This document shows, piece after piece, positions 50,548 through 58,962 of a DNA stretch of 64,000 bases (its first letter is position 1; each line of letters begins with the position of its first letter). A program made the position numbers and the translations under genes. This stretch comes from Actinocrinis sp035653575. GTDB lineage: Bacteria; Actinomycetota; Actinomycetes; Streptomycetales; Catenulisporaceae. The stretch lies in assembly GCF_035653575.1 (NCBI RefSeq), contig NZ_DASRBQ010000163.1, forward strand, positions 1 to 64,000, read 5' to 3'. The notes below the pieces were generated by a model that worked only from the letters and a program-made list of their open reading frames with translations, did not search any database and was not told where the DNA came from.

Positions 50548-50844
50548 GTGACAGTACGTGCGACGTGGAACGGCCAGGTGCTGGCCGAGAGCGACCACAC
50601 GATCGTCGTCGAGGGCAACCACTACTTCCCACCGGAGGCGGTGAACCGCGAGTTCTTCGCACCGAGCACGACCCACACGACCTGCCCGTGGAAGGGCCTG
50701 GCCAGCTACTACACGGTGAACGTGAACGGGGAGAGCAACCCCGACGCGGCCTGGTACTACCCCGAACCGAAGGACGCGGCCGCGAAGATCCGCGACTACG
50801 TCGCGTTCTGGCACGGCGTCACCGTGGAGAAGGCGGACGACTAA
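50548..50844 (+). CDS. DUF427 protein
   Basis: 98 aa from a GTG at 50548 with TTGGAG 6 bases upstream. Complete single DUF427 domain: VRATWNGQVLAESDHTIVVE, NHYFPPEAVNREFF, and the highly conserved TTCPWKGLASYYTV ... AWYYPEPKDAAAKIRDYVAF. Small beta-rich cytoplasmic protein of unknown biochemical role. Confidence 0.92.
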   Translation: MTVRATWNGQVLAESDHTIVVEGNHYFPPEAVNREFFAPSTTHTTCPWKGLASYYTVNVNGESNPDAAWYYPEPKDAAAKIRDYVAFWHGVTVEKADD

Positions 50845-50897
50845 GCCTGAGCGGTGAAAGGAGCACGTCCGCAGGCTGCGTTGGAAAGGGCTGAGGC

Positions 50898-51389
50898 GTG
50901 AGGGTCATCGTCCTGTCGGATACGCATGCACCTAGGCGGTGGCACGGTTGCCCGCCGAAAGTCGCCGAGTATTTGCGTGACGCGGACCTGATTCTGCACG
51001 CCGGCGACGTGTGTACTGCGGACGTGCTCGCTGAACTGGCGGCCTACGCACCGGTCCGTGCGGTACTTGGCAACAACGACGGACCGGATGTCGCGGGCTG
51101 GGGTGCGCCAGTGGAAGACCGGTTCGAGCTCGACGGGCTCCGCGTCGGAATGATCCACGACGCCGGAGCGGCGGTCGGCCGTACCGCGCGGATGCACCGG
51201 CGCTTCCCGGACGCTGAGCTGGTCGTCTTCGGCCATTCGCACATCCCGCTCGACCAGAGCGGCGACGGCGTTCGGATCTTCAATCCGGGATCGCCGACCG
51301 ACCGGCGGCGCCAGCCGCAGGGCACCATCGGCGTCCTGGAGATTTCGGACGGCCGCCTGCTAGCGGCGCAGATCGTGCCCGTGACTTGA
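50898..51389 (+). CDS. YfcE/MJ0936-type metallophosphoesterase
   Basis: 163 aa, GTG start. Compact calcineurin-like phosphodiesterase with the full metal signature: VLSDTHAPR, LILHAGDV, VLGNNDGPD, VGMIHDAG and VFGHSHIPL, then FNPGSPTDRRR. Cyclic-nucleotide or phosphodiester substrate unknown. Its last 30 bases overlap the end of the convergent ArsR gene. Confidence 0.92.
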   Translation: MRVIVLSDTHAPRRWHGCPPKVAEYLRDADLILHAGDVCTADVLAELAAYAPVRAVLGNNDGPDVAGWGAPVEDRFELDGLRVGMIHDAGAAVGRTARMHRRFPDAELVVFGHSHIPLDQSGDGVRIFNPGSPTDRRRQPQGTIGVLEISDGRLLAAQIVPVT

Positions 51390-51779
51390 GATCGGCCCCG
51401 TAGCCGACATCGACTCCGCACCCGGCGTCGGCTCCGCGGCGAGACCGAGCAGAGCGTCGAGCGTGTCATCCACGAGCCTGTACCGCATGATCCGGCCGTC
51501 CTTGCGCGCCGCGACGGCGCCGGCCACGCGCAGCAGACGCAGCGCCTGGGACACGGCCGTGTCGTTCATGCCCGCGGCGATCGCGAGGTCCGAGACGCTG
51601 ATGTCGGGCACGGCCCGGATCGCGCGCAGCAACGTCAGCCGACCGGGATCGGCCAGCAGCGCGAAACGGTCCGCCCAGGCGCGGACCGCGGCCTGGTCAC
51701 CGATGCCTTCGATCGCCTCGCACACCAGGTGCTCGTCGATGGTGCGGCGATGGGCGTGTTCGGCGGGCACGAGATGCAT
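51360..51779 (-). CDS. ArsR-family metal-type regulator (NmtR/KmtR-like)
   Basis: 139 aa, ATG at 51779 with GGGGAGAG nine bases upstream. Winged helix typical of ArsR/SmtB: RFALLADPGRLTLLRAIRAV, ISVSDLAIAAGMNDTAVSQA, LRLLRVAGAVAARKDGRIMR. The N-terminus MHLVPAEHAHRRTIDEHLVC is His/Glu/Cys-rich, which in Ni/Co sensors of this family contributes metal ligands. It is divergent from the NiCoT importer, so it may sense cobalt or nickel. The gene it controls is not certain because the importer already has its own B12 riboswitch. Confidence 0.85.
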   Translation of the reverse strand: MHLVPAEHAHRRTIDEHLVCEAIEGIGDQAAVRAWADRFALLADPGRLTLLRAIRAVPDISVSDLAIAAGMNDTAVSQALRLLRVAGAVAARKDGRIMRYRLVDDTLDALLGLAAEPTPGAESMSATGPISSHGHDLRR

Positions 51780-51872
51780 GGGCCCATTCTCTCCCCGGCG
51801 CGCGACCGGCGTACAACATCTGCATACCTGATGAGACTTGCAGCGCGGCTGTTGCGCCAGTACGTTGAGCGA
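51780..51872. promoter_or_regulatory. Divergent promoter region between ArsR and the B12 riboswitch
   Basis: 93 bases holding both promoters. The stretch around 51815-51838 is less GC-rich. No unambiguous ArsR operator palindrome found. Confidence 0.4.
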
Positions 51873-52084
51873 GCCGTGGTGATCGGGAAGACCGGTGAGC
51901 GGCGGGCGCACGGACCCCATCCCGCGCCCGCTTCGAGTCCGGAGCGGCCCTCGCCACTGTGATCGGGAAGTCCCCGCTCCTTCGCCCGCGAGTCTCAACA
52001 AGCCGAGGGCGAGCCACTGGACGCGCGCGTCCGGGAAGGCGGAGCCGGGACGTTTGACCCGTCAGCCAGGAGACCGGCCACGGC
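51873..52084 (+). ncRNA. Cobalamin (B12) riboswitch
   Basis: Complete aptamer. P1 is GCCGTGG (51873-51879) with CCACGGC (52078-52084). Inside in order: GGGAAGACCGGTGAG (51884-51898), GTCCGGAGCGGCC with GCCACTGTGA (to about 51963), GGGAAGGCGGAGCC (about 52033-52046), and the B12 box GTCAGCCAGGAGACCGGCC (52061-52079). The importer GTG follows 42 bases later with GGAGG in between, so control of ribosome access is likely: high B12 lowers expression. Confidence 0.96.
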
Positions 52085-52125
52085 ACGTTACTCGACCATC
52101 CACGAGGTGCTGGAGGCGGTCGCGC

Positions 52126-53271
52126 GTGAGCGTGCCGGAGCAGTCCGCGAACAGAGCAGTCCCCCGATCCGGGTCGCCGGGTCCCCCGACCGGCGGCGCC
52201 GCGCGGCCCGCGCCGTGGCAGCGCGCGGACACCTACCGCGTCGCGGCCCTCGCCTTCATCATCCTGTTGATGCACGTGCTGGCGTTCGGCGTACTCGCGC
52301 TGCTCGTCGCGCCGCGCCACTTCGCCATGGGCAAGCAGGTCTTCGGCCTCGGCCTTGGCGTCACCGCGTACACCCTGGGCATGCGGCACGCCTTCGACGC
52401 CGACCACATCGCCGCGATCGACAACACCACGCGCAAGCTGATGGCCGACGGCAAGCGCCCGGTGTCGGTCGGGTTCTGGTTCGCGCTCGGCCACTCGACC
52501 GTGGTGGTCCTGCTCGCCGCGCTCATCGCGGCCGGGGCGCGCGAGGCCGCCGCGCTCACCGGCGACGCGTCGCACACGCATCAGATGCTCGAAGTTGTCA
52601 GCACCGGCGCCTCGGGCCTGTTCCTGTACCTGATCGGACTGCTCAACCTGGTCGCGCTGGTCGGCATCGCCAAGCTGTACCGGGCCGCCCGAGCCGGTCG
52701 TCACGACGATGCACTGCTGGAAAGCCAGCTGGCCAGGCGCGGCCTGCTCAACCGGCTGCTCGGCCGGCTGACCCGCTCGATCAGCCGGCCTGGGCAGATG
52801 TACCCGATCGGATTACTGTTCGGCGTCGGTTTCGACACCGCCTCCGAGGTGCTGCTGCTCGGCATGGCCGCGGGCTCGGCCGCGGCCGGGCTGCCGTGGT
52901 ACGCGGTCCTGTGCCTGCCGCTGCTGTTCGCCGCGGGGATGTCGCTGTTCGACACGCTCGACGGCACCTTCATGAACTTCGCCTACCACTGGGCCTTCGC
53001 CAACCCGGTGCGCAAGATCTACTACAACCTGGCCATCACCGGGCTGTCGGTCGCGGTCGCGCTGATCATCGGCACCATCGAGCTCGTGGGCGTCGCCCAC
53101 GACCGGTTCGGGCTGCGCGATCCGATCACCGGCTGGATCGCCGGGCTCGACCTCAACAACGTCGGGTTCGTGATCGTCGGGGCGTTCGCGGCGGTCTGGG
53201 CGGTCGCGCTGGCCTACTGGAAGCTGGCCGGAGTCGAGCGCCGCTGGGCCGGAGTGACGGGCGATCAGTGA
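52126..53271 (+). CDS. NiCoT-family nickel/cobalt importer
   Basis: 381 aa from the GTG at 52126 (GGAGG nine bases upstream). Eight-segment NiCoT (HoxN/NixA) protein: signature RHAFDADHIAAIDNTTRKLM in segment 2, FWFALGHSTVVVLLA, LFGVGFDTASEVLLLG, GMSLFDTLDGTFMNFAY. The B12 riboswitch directly upstream argues that cobalt for cobalamin synthesis is the main cargo. A His-rich loop (DASHTHQ) is present. Plasma membrane, secondary transport. Confidence 0.94.
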   Translation: MSVPEQSANRAVPRSGSPGPPTGGAARPAPWQRADTYRVAALAFIILLMHVLAFGVLALLVAPRHFAMGKQVFGLGLGVTAYTLGMRHAFDADHIAAIDNTTRKLMADGKRPVSVGFWFALGHSTVVVLLAALIAAGAREAAALTGDASHTHQMLEVVSTGASGLFLYLIGLLNLVALVGIAKLYRAARAGRHDDALLESQLARRGLLNRLLGRLTRSISRPGQMYPIGLLFGVGFDTASEVLLLGMAAGSAAAGLPWYAVLCLPLLFAAGMSLFDTLDGTFMNFAYHWAFANPVRKIYYNLAITGLSVAVALIIGTIELVGVAHDRFGLRDPITGWIAGLDLNNVGFVIVGAFAAVWAVALAYWKLAGVERRWAGVTGDQ

Positions 53272-53304
53272 CGCGCCCGCACGCGTCAATGACGGGTCAC
53301 TGAT

Positions 53305-53700
53305 TCAGTGACGCAGCCCGGCGGCGTCCAGGGCGGCCTGCAGGGAGCTCATGTAGGCCTGGGAGGTGTACGTCGCGCCGGAGACGATCTGCACGTTAGC
53401 GCTCTGCTTCGCGAGGACCTCGCTGCGCAGCTTCGGCGCGGCGTAGGTCCCGCCCGCCCACGAGTGCGGGTTGTCGTGCGGCAGGGAGAGGGCCTTCACA
53501 TCCACGATCCGGCCGCTGACGATCTTCGCCTGCACCTGCACGATGCCGTGTGCCAGCACCACCTGCGGACCGGTCACGGTCATGGTGTCGTTGCTGCGCA
53601 CCACGCTCGCGGCGACGCCGGAACGCACCCCCTGCTTCATGCCGAGGAGCGCCAGCATGGCGAGCACGGTAGCGACGATGAAGACGGCGGTTCGGCGCAC
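53305..53700 (-). CDS. Secreted/anchored FMN-binding domain protein
   Basis: 131 aa from the GTG at 53700 (GAGGAA 8 bases upstream). N-terminal membrane segment RRTAVFIVATVLAMLALLG, then a single FMN-binding domain: IVSGRIVDVKALSLPHDNPH and the covalent flavin site motif VQIVSGATYTSQAYMSSLQA (SGAT with the acceptor Thr). Such domains shuttle electrons at the outer face of the membrane and need an ApbE flavin transferase, not seen here. Convergent with the NiCoT gene. Confidence 0.88.
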   Translation of the reverse strand: MRRTAVFIVATVLAMLALLGMKQGVRSGVAASVVRSNDTMTVTGPQVVLAHGIVQVQAKIVSGRIVDVKALSLPHDNPHSWAGGTYAAPKLRSEVLAKQSANVQIVSGATYTSQAYMSSLQAALDAAGLRH

Positions 53701-53881
53701 GGTCCCGGTTCCTCTTTCCACTAGGCGGGCAGGCGGCGCCAGACTCCGTGATCTCGAGGCGCGCCCGACGCCGGTGCACACGTGGATGAGGCCGCTGCCG
53801 CTCGCCCGGCGCGGAAATCTTGACCGAGTCTTTGCGGTTCGCACGCAACCCGGCCGACCCGTACCGGTCGGCGCCGGGCGC

Positions 53882-54370
53882 TCAGGACTGGGCTATCGGC
53901 GCGTCGAAGTCGAGGCCGGAGAGCAGTTCGCGGTGGTGCGGCAGCCAGCGGCGGCGGCGCACCTCGATCGCCATCTGCGGGCCCGGCACGATCAGCACCG
54001 GGCAGTGCGCCTTGCGCAGGCACTCGCGGCTGATCGACCGGGACCACAGCCCGTGCCAGCGGCCGGCCCCGTCGGTGCCCACGATCAGCACGTCCTCGGG
54101 ATTGCGGGCGCGCCTGGCCAGTGTCTCGGCGACCGCGCCGACCAGCAGCTCGCGGTGCACGGTCACATCCGCGGGAAAGCCGCCAAGGGCCTCGGCGAAC
54201 GCCGCGTCGATCTCCTTGGTCTCCGTGAGCGTTAACACGCTGGCGACGCGGACCGCGTGCAGATCCGTGCCGCGCCGCCTGGCCTCGGCGACCGCGAAGC
54301 GCAGGGCGGCCAGTCCGGGAATCGAGCGGTCTACGCCCACGAAAACCCGCGGGCCGGGACGGTTGTCCAT
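53882..54370 (-). CDS. Universal stress protein (UspA family)
   Basis: 162 aa from the ATG at 54370 (GGAGAG 5 bases upstream). One USP domain: VFVGVDRSIPGLAALRFAVA at the start, then EDVLIVGTDGAGRWHGLWSR, SISRECLRKAHCPVLIVPGP, the last two with the G-2x-G-9x-G(S/T)-like nucleotide loop partly changed (GTDGAGRWHG...SRSIS). The C-terminus is 25 residues longer than usual. In actinobacteria such proteins are often in hypoxia/dormancy regulons. Confidence 0.87.
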   Translation of the reverse strand: MDNRPGPRVFVGVDRSIPGLAALRFAVAEARRRGTDLHAVRVASVLTLTETKEIDAAFAEALGGFPADVTVHRELLVGAVAETLARRARNPEDVLIVGTDGAGRWHGLWSRSISRECLRKAHCPVLIVPGPQMAIEVRRRRWLPHHRELLSGLDFDAPIAQS

Positions 54371-54633
54371 TGCCGCTCTCCTTCCCCGGCGCAGCGGGTG
54401 CGCCTGCGGCTCCCGCTTTCCACGGTACCGGCCACCGTGCCTGCTGGTGGCCGCTTTCCCGGGATTCAGCATGATGCGATTGCACGTGCAAGCGACTGTT
54501 GCGGCGCATTCGATCCTGGGTTCGAGGCCCCTCCGAGTCCAGTGTCCGGCACCGCCGCCCCGAGCGCATCAGCGGCCGGGTTCGGGGAGGGCCGGATGTA
54601 CACGGCGCACTGCCAAGAGGCAGACTGACGGCC

Positions 54634-55446
54634 ATGGACACCAGTGACCAGCTGCCGACGCTGACCCCGGCGGACATCGAGCGGCCGAGTCCCGCCCGCA
54701 TCTACGACTACTGGCTCGGCGGCAGCAACAACTTCGCCGCCGACCGGGAGGTCGCGGAGCGGGCCGCGGCGGCGATGCCGACGCTCAAGGCGGCGATCTG
54801 GGCCAACCGGGCGTTCCTGCGCCGCGTGGTCAAAACCCTGGTCACCGAGTACGGCGTGACGCAGTTCCTCGACCTGGGCTCGGGGGTGCCCACGGTCGGC
54901 AACGTGCACGAGATCGCGCAGGCCACGGATCCATCCTCCCGGGTGCTCTACGTGGACATCGACCCGGTCGCCGTCGCGCACGGGCACTCGCTGCTGAGCG
55001 GCAACCCGCAGGCCTCGGTCATCCACGCGGACCTTCGACATCCCGCCACGGTGCTCGAGCACCCGAAGACGGCCGAGCTGATCGACTTCGGCAAGCCGGT
55101 GGCGGTGCTGATGATCGCGGTGCTGCACTTCATCCCGGACGACGAGCAGCCCGACCGGATCGTGCGCTCGTACCGCGACGCGCTGTCGCCCGGCAGCTTC
55201 CTGGCGCTTTCGCACGCCGCGCCGGACCTGGAGCACCCGGCGGAGCAGGCGGGCATGGTCGACGACTATCAGCGCTCGACGAGGGTGCCCTTCATCCACC
55301 GCACGCCCGAGCAGCTGGAGGCGTGGCTGGGCGGCTTCTCGGTGCAGCCGCCGGGCGTCGTGCAGGTCAACGAGTGGCGCCCGGACGGCGAGAGCACCCA
55401 GCACATCCTGCGCACCTACGGGCTGCTGGCCCGCAAGGACGGCTGA
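54634..55446 (+). CDS. SAM-dependent methyltransferase of the DUF574 type
   Basis: 270 aa, ATG at 54634. The DUF574/Methyltransf_19 pattern is very clear: RPSPARIYDYWLGGSNNFAA, then WANRAFLRRVVKTLVTEYGV, SAM loop QFLDLGSGVPTVGNVHEIAQ, VLYVDIDPVAVAHGHSLL, ADLRHPATVL and VAVLMIAVLHFIPD. This family is greatly expanded in Streptomyces and relatives, usually of unknown substrate. Monocistronic. Confidence 0.92.
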   Translation: MDTSDQLPTLTPADIERPSPARIYDYWLGGSNNFAADREVAERAAAAMPTLKAAIWANRAFLRRVVKTLVTEYGVTQFLDLGSGVPTVGNVHEIAQATDPSSRVLYVDIDPVAVAHGHSLLSGNPQASVIHADLRHPATVLEHPKTAELIDFGKPVAVLMIAVLHFIPDDEQPDRIVRSYRDALSPGSFLALSHAAPDLEHPAEQAGMVDDYQRSTRVPFIHRTPEQLEAWLGGFSVQPPGVVQVNEWRPDGESTQHILRTYGLLARKDG

Positions 55447-55485
55447 GGGTTCCCGGCGGCGCCGCGCCGTCGGCTACGCCGTGGC

Positions 55486-56211
55486 TCAGTCGAGCTGGAA
55501 GCCGGTTACCCAGCCGTGCATTCGCGCCGTGAAGCCGAGGGACTCGTAGACGCGGATGGCGCCCGCGTTCGCCGAGAGAACGTTGAGGAACGCACGGTCG
55601 CCGCGTTCGTTGATGCCCGCGACCACCGCGCGCACCAGCCGGGCGGCCAATCCCTGCCCCCGGAACGCAGGATCGGTGCACACCGCGCTGACCTCGGTCC
55701 ATCCCGGCGGTTGCTGCCGCTCGCCCGCCATCGCGGCGAGCCTGCCGTCGCGCCGGATGCCGAGGTAGGCGCCGAGCTCGAGGGTGCGCGGCAGGAACGG
55801 TCCCGGTTTGGTGCGCGCGACCAGGTCGAGCACCTCGGGCAGGTCGTCCGGGCCGAGCACGACCGCCTCGGGGTCCGGCTTCGCGTCGGCGGACGTCGCG
55901 ACGAACTGAGCGCACGGCTCGCCGAAGACCTGGCTCCAGCCGGCGGGCGCGCGGGCGGGGCCGGGCAGCAGGATCACGGTGCCCTTCGGGCCGACCAGTT
56001 CGGCCGCGTCGGCCCAGCACCGCTCGTCGTGCGGGTCTTCGAGCGCGGCGAACGGTGAGACGTCCGGCTGGTACCGGACGGCGCGGCCGTGCCGTTCCGC
56101 GAAGCGGGCATGCGGTCCGGTCAGCGCCGCCCAGGTCACTTTGTCCAGCACGTGCCGCGCGTCCGCCGTGCCGTCCGGGTCCGTCGGCCTGCTGATTTCC
56201 TCGACGGCCAA
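55486..56211 (-). CDS. GNAT-family N-acetyltransferase (FR47-like)
   Basis: 241 aa from a TTG at 56211, chosen for GGGAGG five bases upstream. The N-terminal half is a degenerate GNAT unit (ERCWADAAELVGPKGTVILL), the C-terminal half a complete one: LGAYLGIRRDGRLAAMAGER, EVSAVCTDPAFRGQGLAARL (acetyl-CoA loop), LNVLSANAGAIRVYESLGF. Substrate unknown. The region between it and the phosphoketolase stop (56212-56305) is 94 bases. Confidence 0.88.
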   Translation of the reverse strand: MAVEEISRPTDPDGTADARHVLDKVTWAALTGPHARFAERHGRAVRYQPDVSPFAALEDPHDERCWADAAELVGPKGTVILLPGPARAPAGWSQVFGEPCAQFVATSADAKPDPEAVVLGPDDLPEVLDLVARTKPGPFLPRTLELGAYLGIRRDGRLAAMAGERQQPPGWTEVSAVCTDPAFRGQGLAARLVRAVVAGINERGDRAFLNVLSANAGAIRVYESLGFTARMHGWVTGFQLD

Positions 56212-56305
56212 CGCGCCTCCCGGACGGTCTCGATCGTTGCCTGGTGGCACCAACCGTAACCGCGAGCCGTTCGGGGGGCACGTCGTTAATCGGATCTTCG
56301 GACCT

Positions 56306-58783
56306 TTAGTTGTACGGCCACACCCAGTCGCGCACCTCGGGGATGTCGTCGCCGACCTCGCGGGTGTACGCGCGGGCCCGGGTGCGTGCGTCGAGCATCG
56401 CCTGGCGCAGGTGCGCGCCGCGCTCGGCCAGTCCGGGAACCCGGTCGATCACGTCGATCACCAGGTGGTAGCGGTCCAGGTCGTTGAGCATGACCATGTC
56501 GAAGGGCGTGGTGGTGGTGCCCTCCTCCTTGTAGCCGCGCACGTGGATGTTGTGGTGGTTCGCGCGCCGGTAGGTCAGCCGGTGGATCAGCCAGGGATAG
56601 CCGTGGTAGGCGAAGACCACCGGCTTGTCCGTGGTGAACAAGGAGTCGAACTCGCGGTCGGACAGGCCGTGCGGGTGCTCGGCGTCGGGTTCCAGGCGCA
56701 TCAGGTCCACCACGTTCACCACGCGGATCTTCAGCTCCGGGAAGGACTGGCGCAGGATGGCGGTGGCGGCCAGGGTCTCCAGCGTCGGTATGTCGCCGGC
56801 GCAGGCCAGCACCACGTCGGGCTCGGTGCCCGCGTCCGTGGAGGCCCACTCCCAGATGCCGATGCCGCGCGTGCAGTGCAGGATCGCGTCGTCCATCGAC
56901 AGCCAGTTGTGCGTGGGCTGCTTGCCCGCGACGACGACGTTCACGTAGTGCCGGCTGCGCAGGATGTGGTCGCCGACCGACAGCAGCGTGTTGGTGTCCG
57001 GCGGCAGGTACACCCTGACGATCTCAGCCTTCTTGTTCACCACGTGGTCGATGAAGCCGGGGTCCTGGTGCGAGAAGCCGTTGTGGTCCTGCCGCCACAC
57101 ATGCGAGGTCAGCAGGTAGTTCAGCGACGCGATCGGGCGGCGCCACGGGATGTGCCGGGTGGTCTTGAGCCACTTGGCGTGCTGGTTGAACATCGAGTCG
57201 ACGATGTGGATGAAGGCCTCGTAGCAGGAGAACAGGCCGTGCCGGCCGGTGAGCAGGTAGCCCTCGAGCCAGCCCTGGCACATGTGCTCGGAGAGCACCT
57301 CCATCACCCGGCCGTCGGGGGCCAGCGCGGCGTCGTCGTCGGGCTCTGATTCGGCCATCCAGGCGCGCCCGGTGGCTTCGAGCACCGCGCCGAGCCGGTT
57401 GGAGGCGGTCTCGTCGGGTCCGAAGACCCGGAAGTTGCCGGGTGTGTCGGCGCCGGGGGTCTCGTTGCGCGCCATCACGTCGCGCAGGAAAGCGCCGAGC
57501 ACGCGGGTGGCCTCGGCGAAGGTCGTGCCGTGCTCCTTGACCTCGACCGCGTAGTCGCGGAAGTCCGGCAGGTCCAGGTCGCGCAGCAGGATGCCGCCGT
57601 TGGCGTGCGGGTTGGCGCTCATCCGGCGCAGGCCCTGCGGCGGCAGTTCGGCCAGTTCCGGGATCAGGCGGCCGGAGCGGTCGAACAGCTCCTGCGGACG
57701 GTAGGAGGCGAGCCACCGCTCCAGTTGCGCGAGATGGTCCGGGTTCTCCCGCAGGTTCGCGAGCGGGACCTGGTGCGAGCGCCAGTTGCCCTCGGTGCGG
57801 TTGCCGTCCACGCTCTTCGGGCCGGTCCATCCCTTGGGCGACCGGAATATGATCATCGGCCAACGCGGGCGGTCGACCGCCACCTGGTCGTCCGCGGTCA
57901 GCTGCCCGTCGGCCGAAGCAGCGCCGCCGCGCACCTCGGCGCGACTGTGCCCATTTGCCAGTCCTCGCGCCTCGGCCTGAATGGTCCTGATCTCGTCGAG
58001 CGCGTCATCGAGCGCCGCGGCCATGGCCTGGTGCGCGGCGTCGTGGTCGTCGGGGTCTGCGATCTCGACGGTGATCGGACGATACCCGTAGCCCTCGAAC
58101 AGCTTGTCCAGCTCGTCCTTCGGAATCCGGGCCAGCACGGTCGGGTTCGCGATCTTGAAGCCGTTCAGGTGCAGGATGGGCAGCACCGCGCCGTCGCGCA
58201 CCGGGTCGAGGAACTTGTTCGAGTGCCAGGAGGCGGCCAGCGGCCCGGTCTCCGCCTCGCCGTCGCCGACCACGCAGGCGACCACGAGGTCCGGGTTGTC
58301 GAAGGCCGCGCCGTAGGCGTGCGCCACCGAGTAGCCCAGTTCGCCGCCCTCGTGGATCGACCCGGGGGTCTCGGGCGCGACGTGGCTCGGGATGCCGCCG
58401 GGGAAGGAGAACTGGCGAAAGAGCCGGCGCATGCCCTCCTCGTCGAGGCCGATGCGCGGGTAGACCTCGCTGTACGTGCCCTCCAAGTAGGCGTTCGCGA
58501 CCAGCCCTGGGCCGCCGTGGCCGGGTCCCGCGATGTAGATCGCGTTCAGGTCGCGCGCCTTGATCTGCCGGTTGAGGTGCGCGTAGATGAAGTTAAGGCC
58601 GGGCGTGGTGCCCCAGTGGCCGAGCAGGCGCGGCTTGATGTGCTCCTCGCGCAGCGGCTCGCGCAGCAGCGGGTTGTCGAGCAGGTAGATCTGCCCGACG
58701 GAGAGGTAGTTGGCGGCACGCCAGTAGGCGTCGATCAGGTCAAGGTCGCGACGGGAAAGCGCCCCCGCCTCGCGATCGGCCAT
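56306..58783 (-). CDS. xfp: Xylulose-5-phosphate/fructose-6-phosphate phosphoketolase
   Basis: 825 aa from the ATG at 58783 (AAAGGGG 6 bases upstream). Phosphoketolase throughout: DAYWRAANYLSVGQIYLLDN, GHWGTTPGLNFIYAHLNR, YIAGPGHGGPGLVANAYLEG, GELGYSVAHAYGAAFDNPDL, ThDP-Mg site CVVGDGEAETGPLAASWHSN, and VNVVVAGKQPTHNWLSMDDA with PDVVLACAGDIPTLETL later. Cleaves xylulose 5-P (and fructose 6-P) to acetyl phosphate plus a triose or tetrose phosphate. Divergent from acetate kinase, which uses the acetyl phosphate; with xylAB this makes a xylose-to-acetate/ATP route. Confidence 0.96.
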   Translation of the reverse strand: MADREAGALSRRDLDLIDAYWRAANYLSVGQIYLLDNPLLREPLREEHIKPRLLGHWGTTPGLNFIYAHLNRQIKARDLNAIYIAGPGHGGPGLVANAYLEGTYSEVYPRIGLDEEGMRRLFRQFSFPGGIPSHVAPETPGSIHEGGELGYSVAHAYGAAFDNPDLVVACVVGDGEAETGPLAASWHSNKFLDPVRDGAVLPILHLNGFKIANPTVLARIPKDELDKLFEGYGYRPITVEIADPDDHDAAHQAMAAALDDALDEIRTIQAEARGLANGHSRAEVRGGAASADGQLTADDQVAVDRPRWPMIIFRSPKGWTGPKSVDGNRTEGNWRSHQVPLANLRENPDHLAQLERWLASYRPQELFDRSGRLIPELAELPPQGLRRMSANPHANGGILLRDLDLPDFRDYAVEVKEHGTTFAEATRVLGAFLRDVMARNETPGADTPGNFRVFGPDETASNRLGAVLEATGRAWMAESEPDDDAALAPDGRVMEVLSEHMCQGWLEGYLLTGRHGLFSCYEAFIHIVDSMFNQHAKWLKTTRHIPWRRPIASLNYLLTSHVWRQDHNGFSHQDPGFIDHVVNKKAEIVRVYLPPDTNTLLSVGDHILRSRHYVNVVVAGKQPTHNWLSMDDAILHCTRGIGIWEWASTDAGTEPDVVLACAGDIPTLETLAATAILRQSFPELKIRVVNVVDLMRLEPDAEHPHGLSDREFDSLFTTDKPVVFAYHGYPWLIHRLTYRRANHHNIHVRGYKEEGTTTTPFDMVMLNDLDRYHLVIDVIDRVPGLAERGAHLRQAMLDARTRARAYTREVGDDIPEVRDWVWPYN

Positions 58784-58860
58784 TGCCGGCCCCTTTCGGT
58801 TTTCGGTTCTTCCTCGATTGTTCGCCCACTTCAAGACTGGCCGCCCGGCCTGGTCGCCCG

Positions 58861-58880
58861 GATGGGTCGTTAGTCCCATC
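58861..58880. promoter_or_regulatory. DosR/DevR-like palindrome between xfp and ackA
   Basis: GATGGGTCGTTAGTCCCATC: perfect GATGGG/CCCATC arms; on the minus strand the core reads GGGACTAACGACCC, close to the mycobacterial DosR box (GGGACTnnnGnCCC). It lies about mid-way between the divergent starts. Confidence 0.5.
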
Positions 58881-58962
58881 GGCCGCGGGTCGAAGGCACC
58901 TGGGGCGGGTACCACGCAACGGCGAGGGTGGCACCGAGGGCGGCGCGAATGCGGAGGTAGGG

